From: Zerene cesonia
Taxonomy: Eukaryota; Arthropoda; Insecta; Lepidoptera; Pieridae
NCBI RefSeq assembly: GCF_012273895.1
Contig: NC_052112.1
Coordinates: 1,178,001 to 1,242,000 of the forward strand
DNA length: 64,000 nucleotides
Reading direction: 5' to 3'
Shown here: piece by piece, positions 23,631-36,000 of the stretch
Layout: every line of letters starts with the position of its first letter
Numbering within the stretch: the stretch's first letter is position 1
Made by a program: the position numbers and the translations under genes
Notes under the pieces: model-generated
What the model was told of the DNA's origin: nothing
Seen by the model: only the letters and a program-made list of their open reading frames with translations
Database searches by the model: none

Positions 23631-26600
23631 GACGTATTATGTCCTATTCCTATTGGTATTTCTTACGGACTTATGGATTTTTCGGAAAATAACTACCCAA
23701 TTATTTACATACCTATGTATTTGTCAATATACGAAATACAGAAAAAAATATATGTTACAAAAGAAATTTCCAGAAATGAATGCACATTTTTCTCGTACAA
23801 CAGTTTTGATAATCTGTTACGCTTTGTCGTATCTGTTTTTTTTTTCTTCATAAATGGATTTTATATATAGAATAGAACGTTTTTATTGTTTTAAATGTTG
23901 TAGTTTTCTGCATTCCTGGTAAAAAAAATTATGATCAAATTAATTTAGTACATACTGGTATTTGGTTAAAGTTGAAATTTGAATGTCTTAATTTTAATCT
24001 TTTAACCTTTTTTGATAGTCACTGATACAATATATGTTTGTCACAATGTAATACTCAATTATATAAATTATAAAAAAAGCTTTTTATTTTTTTATTTTAA
24101 ATAGTTTTGGTTAAATATGAAAGCGGAATTGTTAATAATTTCTTAATTAAGTAACTGAGCTGTAAAATTTCAAATTATTTTCGATGACATATTAATTTTG
24201 TGTATTGTTTGTCTTGCCATGCGTCATAAATGAATAAACTATATAATCTGGGCTTGCCATATGCAAAAAATATAAAAGAAAAACAATGGGTGACAATGTT
24301 GTAAATAAAATTGGGCAACTATAATGAAATATATTATTGAATAAGGTTTTTTTAAACATATCGTGGTAGAGGTACTGCAGGGTCCAGGGAAATGTGATTG
24401 AAGTCGGAGTGAGCGACAAGACTGACGGCTGCTAATGAAAAATGATTTAATTTCCGTAGCTTGGCTTATGAGTGCCAACACGGTGTTGCCATCATGTAAA
24501 AGTAAATGTTTTTTTTTTAATCTGTGCTTGGGGTATCGTGGTTTTGATACCAAGGTGCTTATTCTGATTATGCGATAAATGTTATGAAAAACGGACCGGT
24601 GTTACTTAACTATGTGAAGATTAAATTTGAAATATCTAAAGTGGAAGTCATAATTTAATTACCAGTTTTGGACTTCAAGATTTGAAATCGCGTTCTCGCT
24701 TTTTCTACGTTGTAATCCCGTCCATATTTTTTGTATAATGAATTTTTGAGTCTATTTTCAAAACAATAACACAACACACAACGCAACACAATATTATAAT
24801 GCTTATAAATAATTTTTTCGGATTTGTACGTACGGGGGAAGTTATTGGAGAGGACTTCAACATCAACTATAACAAAGTCATTTTTAGAACGACTTTTTTA
24901 CGAAATATTTGATTGCTGGTAATTATTATAATCATATTGTTAAACGTGCCAATTGAAGGGTATATAGTATATAGTATGTAATAAACTTTAACGATTCAAG
25001 TTAATAATTTCATCTGTAGCTGAATATTCTGACAGTCAATAGTTAATATCTCATGTAGGGTAAAGCCAGCCAATTCTGTTCCTAGTCAAGTCAAGTATAT
25101 ATTGAGATGGTAACACTTACAAAAAAAATCGATTTCCATTCCGCTCAAATGTACGTACGCGATGCGATATATTTATATGCCTTTTTATACAAAAATTTTA
25201 GTTGTATAATATTGTATGACGGTATTGATAGAATGTTTTACATGTAATGATAACGGTTTTTTATTTGGCGCATGTTAGGTTTAATTTTAGATCTTTTAAT
25301 ATCTAAGTATTATCAATATTAGCAATGATTTCCGTGTCTACCGTGGTGCGCACTTTACTGTAATAATTATTATATACGAGGAAGCTAAATAAAATATAAC
25401 ATTGGGTTGTGAATACATTGCCCAAGTACGCAAATTTCTGTGCTCTGTAAATTTGTCAATTTTTTGTACATATCTATTGTATTAGCTATAGTTTTTCTAT
25501 TAGACAAATATTATTTTTACATTTATCTAATAATTATATGACGATATCGATATTCGTTGAATAGGAATGTATCGTTTCATCGACATTAAATTTTATTAGC
25601 TATAATTAGTTCATTGTATGAGATATAAATAATAGAAGCTCATATTATGTTGATACACGTTATTGTGAACTGGCAACACTTTTTAATATATTATTATATA
25701 AGCAAAGTAGGATTTTTTAATATGAATAAATCCGTTTTAAAGGTTTCATGACCGTAGGGAGAAAAATAAAAGGTATAACCAGTTCACAGTTGCACATTGT
25801 TACCTTAACGAAATAAATGTTATACTGAACCCTAGCAATACTAAAGTCTAGTTATCTAGCGTCTGTTCACAAGTTACTCGATTCTATACAATGACCTGTT
25901 TATGAAATTATTTGTAAATATTTTATATCGTACCGTAATGTTATTAGAAATACGCTTGTAATGAATTGTATCTCATAATTTTGTTTAGTAATTAACAGAA
26001 AATATAAATTATTGAATTTGTATAGAGTGGTTTTATTTTAAACCAATCCTCTAATTTGTATCTGCACGCTTGTCCGGTCTCAAACTCCGACTTATCGATT
26101 TTTGAAGTCCGACGTTCTCACCACTGAGCCACCCCTGTTTTTTTTGGCTGGCTCATCTCTGTCAAAATTATGACGCAAAAGCGCTTCTTAACAAAGTTTA
26201 ATTGAACAAATGAAAAGTATCACGGAGCGAAACATATCTTTAATAATGTATTTACAGTAAGGTTGTGGAGAACCCTTATGTCCTTTGCGTCTTCATATTA
26301 TGCCATATTCAACAATTCTATAAAAGAAAAATAAACCGCTTTAGGCAAAGAAATAATACAAATGCGTATAACAAAAATACTTTTATTACAAAATATGTTT
26401 TTACAATCTTGATTTCTGACTTTAACTCACTTAGAACGAAGGTAACAGATGCTGGATGAACTATCGAATAAAATCACGTATTTTTAATTAACTAAAGTTG
26501 AGCAGCTCTGCAATACATTTTATTCGATACTTCCTTATCCATATAAACCTTTACATTTCTCTACAATATGCACACAAAAACAAATTTAATGCATATCTAG

Positions 26601-27042
26601 CTATTATGTATCATAACCGTTTTTAAAACAACTTAAGAACACAAGAAATTTATTAACAAAATTACTGCAGATAATTTAATAAATTGGTCATAGAGAAATT
26701 TTAATAAAACTCTTAGCTTAGTTGCTGTCTCGTCATAGAATAAAATTTTTTACAACTCGATTGCAATTTTTTCCTTCCGTCCTTTTAATGATAATTTAGA
26801 TTTTGACAAATCAACGTTCCGAATTTCCCCAAAAACACAATAATTATGACAAAATTAGGTCTTATACATAATTTTTGCTTCTGTCTTTTACATAATTTTT
26901 GCTTGTCTTAATACATAATTTAGATTTTGAAAAATTAACGTTGTTTTACATAAAAAACACGATAAACGTAGCAAAATTCGGTTTCATACAAATCTGTCAA
27001 TTTTCGATACATTGTAAATAACAACATAAGCATATGCTACTG
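23631..27042. other. Interval between convergent MVB12 and SMG7
   Basis: This AT-rich stretch must contain the two 3' UTRs. Short direct repeats occur on the SMG7 side: TACATAATTTTTGCTT twice at 26870-26910, and TTTTGA(C/A)AAAT(T/C)AACGTT around 26810 and 26930. No protein-like frame was seen. A SINE head lies at 26050-26130. Confidence 0.5.
26050..26130 (-). mobile_element. tRNA-derived SINE (family A), tRNA-like head
   Basis: The minus strand reads GGGTGGCTCAGTGGTGAGAA (box A region), then CGGACTTC, GGAGTTTGAGACCGG (box B region) and CAAGCGTGCAG. These are the head and junction of the family whose body is at 17440-17720. Confidence 0.65.
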
Positions 27043-30000
27043 TCAGCGGGGCGCGGGCGAGTGCTTGTTCTGTTTCTGCTGCTCGAGGAGTCGCTCGAGC
27101 GGCGAGCCGGGACCCGACCACAGCGACTAAACATAAAATACACATAACATTTATTTAAAAGCCTTAATTGCAACAAAAACCTATTTAAAATCCGTTCGGT
27201 AGTCGGTACCTGCGTGGGCAAGAGCTGCGCGGGCGCAGAGTCGGGCGCTCCGCTGAACAACGAGTACGTGTTGCCGTCCGCCGGCGCTTCGCCCCCCGCC
27301 TGTACCTGCGCACAATTATAGTTCACATGACGAATCACATCAATAAAAAATAAATATAGTTAAAAAACTAAAAAAAAAACGCTCTAATGATCGAACCACC
27401 TATTTGTCTCACTTGCACTCACATAGTATACGAAAGGAAATTATTCACTCCTTACGATCCTTATCAGAACAATAAGATAAACTCGTGAAATTATTGTATT
27501 GTCACCGATCCTTGATAAGTGTACAAAGCTTGAATTAAATCGATCTGTTCAAAATGGTCCATAATCGAGTCTAAAGTAGTCAGTTATATAGAAACGCATG
27601 CGATTTTGGTCACTTAAACAACTGGATGTTTTTTCATCGAAACGCTGCATTATTTCACTTGAAAAAAGCAGTTCATTTAAAGATGCTTTATAAATCGCAT
27701 CTATAGAACAATTCCAAATAAACTATCGCATTTATAATATTAGTACGGTGTTTTTTAATACAAGAGAGACCAAAGACTCACCCTCATATTGTCCAAAGGA
27801 TTCATTCCAGCCATATCTTGATTGAACGCCTCATTGAAACCCAGGCCCCTCGACACGTCCAGGGAATTGGAAAAGTTAAGTCCCATTGGCTCTTTGCTAT
27901 TCGAGAAAGGCTTGTCCAGCATCTGCACTGACTGGTAACCGAACTTCCCGAATTGAGGGTACATCGAGGAATCGTAACCCACTGGGTTGTAAGTCAGGCT
28001 GTTGAGAGAGTTAAAGTTGGGCGAGTTAACTAAATTCTGAAGGGATAGTTGCGGTTGCCCAATATTCGACTGCAGATAATTGGGAACCAGGTTATCTGTC
28101 TTCGGAAGGTTTGGCGCGTTTTGGCCCATATTGAGTGGGTTTTGAGCCAGGCCCTGTAGGCTCTGAGCGGGCATTTGGTTGAACGCTACGTTCTGGTAGG
28201 GGTTGTTGGAAGGCAGCTGTGAGTAGAAGTTAGGCACGTTGGGCATGTTGAGTGGGGGCGCGGAAAAGTTCGAATTAAAGGTCGGCTGTTCTGGTTTCCA
28301 CCAGGACATCGGCTGCTGGTAGTTCTGCTCCGGGGTCGGCCAGTTCTGCCGCTGCGGGAATGTGTTCGCCTTGAAGTTCTCATCTCTGAACTTGTTATCG
28401 GTCTGGTTCTCTTGCGCCGCTTGCCAATATCTGTACTGGTTGGCGAATCGCGGCGGTAGATCGTTCAAGAAATTCTTCTTATCCCCGGACACTTGGTAAT
28501 TTTGGTTCGCAAATTTGTGCCCATCTTGGAACATGTCTTGGCGCGAATTCTGCTTCTGTAGCGCCGCAGTTCTGACGTCGATCTCCTTCGGGTTGACCAC
28601 TGGGAGTCTTATTCCCTGATTACTGGGACTTTGATAGCTGGGGTTGTAACTGATTCCCGCGTTTTGTATGCCATAGTTTTTCTGGTAACTCATTCTCTGC
28701 GCGTCGTTGTAGTTTTGCGGCATATTCCATGGAGTTTCTTGTCGTTTCTGCTGATTCTGGTTGGTTTGAAGCGGTTTCGGCTCTTTCTTCTCTTCTTTTT
28801 CTGTTTTCTTGTCCGGTTCGGCGTTTACGAGGTGGGGGTAACCGGCGGACTTGTCTTTTAAAGACAGAATGCCTCCAGTCTTCCTCCCGACGGGGAGGTT
28901 AGCGAGAGACTTGATCGCTTTCGGTTGGATCACTTTTGGTTTATCGTCTTTCGATTCATTGGCGTCGCTCGTGGAGTCCGGTGTGGGGGGTGGAGTTACG
29001 AATTTAACCTGCAACGAATAAGTTCCAATTTGAACTATACGTTGTTATGATAACATTGAAAAAAAAGTGAAAGAAAGAAAAACATTTATTTTGACACATA
29101 CACACACAACAGATCATAACTGAAAACAACAGCATACAATAAATATAAATATATATAATAAAATTAAAAAAGAAGAGAGAAAAAAAAATATACGGCTAGA
29201 CTTAACATTTATGTGTGGCTGCGTGTGCCAAAAAGGGATACCACTCAGTTTAAAAAGTGTAGTTTAAAGAGTGTGTTATTGTATTATTACATATTTTTAA
29301 GTGTCCAATGTATAATTCTATGAAATAGATATATAAGTCCGAAATGTCCGGCAAGCTATTTAAATAAAAACTTCAAAACGTTTGCCTAATTTTTAGCATT
29401 TCCATGATCATTCCACAATAATTAGGTATGAAAAGTCACATAATACTAAAACTGATCAGAATAATACACGTGTACGTACGTATATCTAGAAACATTTCAC
29501 AACATGAACGATTAATCTTTTATTACATGATTCATATCATTTACAAATAGTTTAATGGATGTTATCATACATATGAACCTTCTTCTCAAAAAACCCATCA
29601 AAATCCGTCGAGCAGTTCTGAAGATCCAAGCGTACATACACACTAACATACAGACAGACGCGGGAGGCATGTTTTGCTTCACAATAGCAGAGTTTTTTTT
29701 TTTATGTCACAGTCGGCAATGGAGCTGGTGGGACGCCTGATGGTAAGCGCTAGCACCGCCCATGAACATTTGTAGAGGCGTAAAGTCGATTACAGACCTA
29801 ACGCCCCTACAAATGGATTGCCGACTTTAAATTGGGAAGGGATTAAGAAAGGATTGGCGAGAGGAATAAAGGAAAGGACTGGGAAGGGGAAGGAAAAGGA
29901 GCATGGGCCTCCGGCTCTCCCACTCACCGAACGAAACACAGCAGAATGCTATTTCACGCCGGTCTTCTGTGGGGGTGTGGTACTTCCCCGGTGCGAGCTG

Positions 30001-33000
30001 GCCCAATTCGTGCCGAAGCGTGCTCGACTACTACATATAAAGAAGCTAGTGTTCCTTTAGACCTGTTTATTAGTCTCCTCCTGCTTGCGCATGATGGCCG
30101 CCATGGCGATGTTGACGCGCGGCTTGCGGCACTCCCGCTTGTCCTCCGCTCTGGCGCCGTCGCCGCTCTCGGCCTCCTGTCGCCGGGAAACGGTTCGCGT
30201 TCAATTTGAGGTTATGTTGCGTTTTGTTAGCTGGGAGACACTTTTTTTTTTTTTTTTACAACTACAGCCGGAGGGGTTACTGTTTGTATGATGTGTTGAC
30301 GTGCGTAGTAAGAACGTGTTATTTCAAACGCATCGGCTACTTTTAATGTGAACCATGGGTTTTTCATAAAAAAATCATTGAATGTATAACGTTAATAAAA
30401 TTGGATAATTTTAATAACAAAAAAAAGTATCTTGTTATATTAATTTTTAATTGTATCCCATACATCCATTATCCCATCCCATACAAACTGAACTATAAAC
30501 AAAACATCCATCATTTACACCTCATGCCATAGAACCCAGCCCCAGCCCCACCCCCACTGCCCTAAGCATACCATAGTGGGCGAGGTGTTGGTGGCGAGCG
30601 CCCTCTCCTCCCGCGCGCGCTCCAGCGAGCCCTGCGGCTTCAGGATGCCCACGCGCTTCTCACGAACTGCGGAAATTATAAAATAAATAAATATAAAGGT
30701 TTGGGACTGATCTGATCAACGCACAGCCCAAACTGCTGGACCGATCGGGCCGAAATATGACATGCTGATAGCCGATTTGACGTAGGAAGAGGATAAGAAA
30801 GCACTCATCGAAGGGGAGAATTATTATAGACTAATATATAAAAAAAAACCAGTTGAATTGAGATCCACCTACGTTTTTGAGAAGCTGGGTGAAAATTCAG
30901 ACCTAGGAGACCAGATTGTATACTTTCAGACAGTAAAAGCTTTCGAGAGACGGCCGATTTCGGCTATCAAAACGGAAAATCCCTCAAAAAAAAATAGTCC
31001 AACATTCTGACCCAATCATTACCTAACCTTGAATATTATATCAACATAATTATTTTTCTTACAAAATTTCTTATCTCACCCTTTTCTCTAAAATCAGCCT
31101 CCGATATAATGACGGGCGGCGGAGGGCCGGGGGGCGGCGCCTCCGCGGGCTGCGGCTGCGGCTCCGCCTGCGCCATGGACAACGACTCCAGCGCCCGCGT
31201 CAGCTGCTCCCCGCCCACCTCGCTCGCCGTGAACACTATGGTGTCTTCCTCCTCCCTGCGATCAATTGAAAATTATTTTATCACATATATGAGTGGCTCG
31301 ATTTGATAAAGATCTATCATTTTGATAACTGTAATACTAGTAAATATAAATATTAATCACGATAACAATAAATGTTACATTAACTACTCCGTTCCAGGTT
31401 CGTCCATGTTGAATTTGAATGAATTTTCGAAATCGATGCACCAATTCACGAGATAAGCGCGTCCTAGCAAACGAATATACAAATCCTTCAGTTTTGTATT
31501 GATTATCAGTACAAATGTAATGCATCTATGTTTGGCAATTATAGATAAACATTCTAGTTTAAATAATGATAATATATTAAATTATTTCATTTACATTTAC
31601 GTCTAATTTAAATCGATTCTTAATATTATAAAGCTGAAAAGTTTGTTTGTGTGCACGCGCTAATCTCAGGAACTACTGTTCCGTTTTGAATATTTCTTTC
31701 AGTTTTAAATAGCTCATTTATTGAGTAAGGCTTTAAGCTATATGTGCACCACGGGCGAAGCCGGGACGGATGGCTAATTAATAAAGCGAAAAAACAAAGT
31801 ATATCATACAAAAAAAAATATATATATATAAACAATAATAAAAATGCAAAAAAAAAGCAACGCAATTCCACAATAGCTGTCTACTCACGTGTAGGCGAGC
31901 TGCTCGGCGAACAGCTCGGCGAGCCGCTTGCCGAGAGCGAGCAGGCGGCGCGCGCGCACGCGCTGCTCCAGCTCCGGCTCGCCCACCAGGCTCAGGCTGC
32001 TCGCGTCCGCGCTGCGGGTAACCACAACACCACGTCACCACGTTACCATCTTGTTAGCCAGCGAGCTAGCTTCCACCCGCGGCTTCGTCCGCAGGCTCAA
32101 TGGAAATTTTCATGGGTATGGCATGTTACACGGGGGCATATAGCCATGTAAGCTAACCCATATAGGAATTGTTACTCGCTTACTTCCGCCAACGAGTATT
32201 CCCAATTCCCGGAGTAAAAAATTGGCAAGTAAGCGAACCAGATACGAAATGATGCAAAAAAATCGCTACGTTGCGACGAACGCACAGACACACAGTTCAG
32301 CATTTATTATATGGGTAAGGATTTAAGACACATTATATTATAAATGCAATTTAAATATCCGACGGCGAGAAAAAAACTTGAATTCTGAATTTAATTGAAT
32401 TCTGCTCGACTTACTTGGCCTCTAAGAAGATCTAATAAATACGGTTAGGAATGCATAAGGTGCGTGTTATATAAAATCTTAGCATGTTATGCAAAATATA
32501 TAAAATCCTTTTAAAATCGTTCCCCATAATATCAATAGCCTATCCTGTTCCTGAGATCAGCGCGGTATAAAACTGAAAAGTTTGTTTGGTTGAACGCGCT
32601 CATCTCAGGAACTACTGGTCGATTTGAATTTTTTTTTCCTATCGAGACCTGCTGCGTACGCTGCGAGTTAGCGTTAGCCCAAAGGAACTTTTCCACGCGG
32701 GCAAAGTCACGGGAAAAAGCTAGTACATATATATGCATCCTCACCCGGTGTCCTCATCGGGCTGAACATCGGGCAGGTCGCGCCAGGCGTCGTGGCCGGC
32801 GAACTTCAGCCCCTTGAGGGCGCCCTCCAGCGGCACGAAGCCGTTCAGCTCCTCGTCCTCCGGGAGGGGGACCAGCTCGACTGGAACAAACATGGAAATA
32901 AAAAATAAATAAATAAAAATGGATGAATCCAGTTAAAATATATTCATAGCCTTATTGAAATAAATTGGCCTAAGATTTCACAACTTAGACAATTCATGTT

Positions 33001-36000
33001 ATACCAAATAGATGTCTTTGAAACAACCCGTGGTAAATGTTAAAAGTGTGTTGTGACAATTCAAAAGTGCTTCTTTAAGAAGTTTAATTGAAAAAAGAAA
33101 TATACGAGTTTGAGTTTAAATAATAGACATTCACATTTATATAAATACTAGCATACCCGGCCAGGTGTTGCTGTGGCTGAGTAATAATTAAAAATATTAA
33201 GATAATAAATTTATGGGGTAATTCATCGAAATAAAAACCATCCTATATCTTAAGTTGGACCAAATTACACATAAAATGCCAAATTTCATCAAAATCGGCT
33301 GAGTTGGTGAAGACTTCATTAGGAACATACATCATGCCGCTGCATTTCTATATATTAACATGTGTTAACATGCTCTAGTGATCTACTATTAGACTAAATA
33401 AGTAGAAATAAGAGGATTCACTCACACTTATCGTCCCTCGGCGAGGCGGTCTCGGCCAGCTTATTGAAGACATGCGCGAGCGCAGCCCAGATCTGCGGCC
33501 TGGCCTTCCACGCGCCCGTCTTCGCCACCTTCGGGTTGCACACTACCCACTGGAGGAATATCTTCACTGTGAATGGAAAATTTATATTTTAACATTTTTT
33601 TTTTAATTGTAAAGGGGAAGCTATTGTATTTTTGTGTTTTTATATGTTTGTAACGTTTCCACGTAAAACTGATGGACTGATTTCGAAAATTATTTATGTT
33701 AAAATTTATAGCTTTGCTAATACGAGTATAATGAGTCTTGTGACTATGTGTATAGTGGTCAAAGTACAATTGAAATCAAATTGACCGCCGGCTAGAGGAA
33801 GGACAGTACAGTCGCGAACAAACGCCACTCTACTGCGTTACATACATATAGTCTTCTCTGTCCCAGTGTACCCTTAAACAAAACAAAAAGTACATACGAG
33901 TGGGTAACGCTCTTTCCGGCCCTTCAGCTGTATACGCAGGCAGAAGTAGAGCAAGTACAGTCGCGGCCGCAAGTGAACCCGCCAACTGTGCGGCTGTCTT
34001 CTATCTACAAGGTGTTTTGTGCATGAATGTACCCTAATACAAAACAAAAAGTACATACGAGTGGGTAACGCTCTTTCCGGCGGCCGTTCAGCTGTATACG
34101 CGGGCAGGAGGAGGGCGAGTACAGTCGCGGCCGCAAGCGAGGCCGCCAGCTGCGCGGCGGCCGCCTCGCCCTCGCTGAGCGCGCTCGTCTCCAGCGTGAG
34201 GTCTTCTGTTGTTGAATGTACTATCCAGATTATGACGCACGCCATCTGTCAAATGTCGGTTCGTTACATGGGATTCGACATTTTCAACCGACTTCCAAAA
34301 AAGGTGGAGGTTATCTATACGACTATTGCTTTTTTCCTGTGTACTTTTTACTGGGTGAACCGATTTATACGATTCTTTTTTATTTAAATTCTGGCGCCTC
34401 CCATACGGTCCCAATTAAATTTGGTCTAGTTCTGACAACTTCATGGCGATTTAGTATTTTGTTAAGAGTAATTACTTTTTACTATTGAAATTTTATTTAA
34501 CACTAGCTGCACCCCGCGGTAAGTCCGTATCCCGTAGGAATATCGGGATAAAAAGTTGTCTATATGTTATTCCAGTTGTCCAGCTGTCTAAGTACCAAAA
34601 TTCATAGCAATCGGTTCAGGAGTTTTTGTGTGAAAGAGTAACAAACACACACACATCCTTACAAACTTTCGCATTTATAATATTAGTGGGAAATAGGATA
34701 GTATAGTAGGAAGTAGGATAGTAGGATAGGATAGGAAGAATAGGATATGTAGTCAGTGGATCACTTAAGAATTGTACTCGATGATTTAATGTTAATAAAT
34801 ATGTTTTATTTTATTTGATATCTTACCTTTATAAGTGTTAGAGAATCAAAGCTATCGGTAGCAATTAATGGCGACAAAGAAGAGTTCAATGTATTTACAA
34901 GCTCTGAAGCGCTTTCCAGTCTGAAAGGAAAGAAAAAACAAAAAAAAACTATATTTTTTATTCTAACCTATGTTAAATTTTACTATATTCTTATCCTATA
35001 GCAAGCTTTTAAAAGTAAAAACATTAAATGTTAAAAAAAAATCACAATGTGACACCAGTTATTTCTCAACCGATATCAGAAAGTGGATATTTTCTTAGCT
35101 TGTTACCCCAGAACTTTTAGTGAACCAATTTGATGATGTTTTTTCATTCATGCCTCCCGTATGGTGCCATCCAAATTTAGTCTAGTTCTGATAATTTGAT
35201 GATTGTTTAGTTAAAAAAAAGTTTTTTTTTTTATAAAAGAAAGCGGACAAACGAACAAGTGGTGCGCCCATTATCGAGCGATCACCACTGCCCATGAGCC
35301 CTCAGAAGAGTCCCTGTGTTGCCGGCCCTTTAAGGAAGAGGTAGATATATATTTATTTTAATTATTCCGGTTAAAGTTGGTTAAAAATCAAGTTACATTC
35401 CGTTACGGCACAAGGGTTTAATTATTTTCTTTTATCTATGACTAGTTGTTCACCCCGGCTTCGCCAGTAATACCTACTTATGTAGCTTCCATATAATATT
35501 TGTCCCGTCTCCAATCTCACGCGGGATACTCACTGGTCCACCGTATGCAAGTAGTGCAGGGCGCGCAGCAGCTCTCCCACGTACGCGTGCGAGTCGAGGC
35601 GGGACTTGCTGATTATCAGGCTCTTGCTCTCCGTCAGGCCAGTCAGCACCGGCAGCGGGCTGGTGTCCTTGCCGTCGCGGCTGGATATTACTCATTATGT
35701 ATGAGGCCCTGAGGTTTCCTTTTCCCCTTCCTTCTGTCCAGTTGCCAATCCCTCCCTTATACCTTAAAGCGGGCAACGCATTCGCAGATACCAGTCTGCG
35801 AATGTTCATGGGCGGTGGTGATCGCTTGCCATCAGGCGAACCAGCTCAGTTGCCCGCTTTGACATAAAAAAAGGTATGTGGAGTGCCGGGACTAGGGGAC
35901 TAGTGGGGACATGGGACAGGTGAAATACATCTGTTCCACTGATCGATTATCTTAATGATCAAGTAGGTGCGTAGACAGGACAGGTAGGTTAGCCTTCTAT

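Noticed and set aside
29818..30291. Plus-strand frames of 68-87 codons near SMG7 exon 15
   Set aside because: They lie in a family R repeat and in the antisense of exon 15.
33874..34058. Continuation of the exon 9 frame as normal SMG7 coding sequence
   Set aside because: The proximal donor at 34058 keeps phase with the next exon and the protein family, whereas the longer form stops at once. It is treated as a possible alternative form only.
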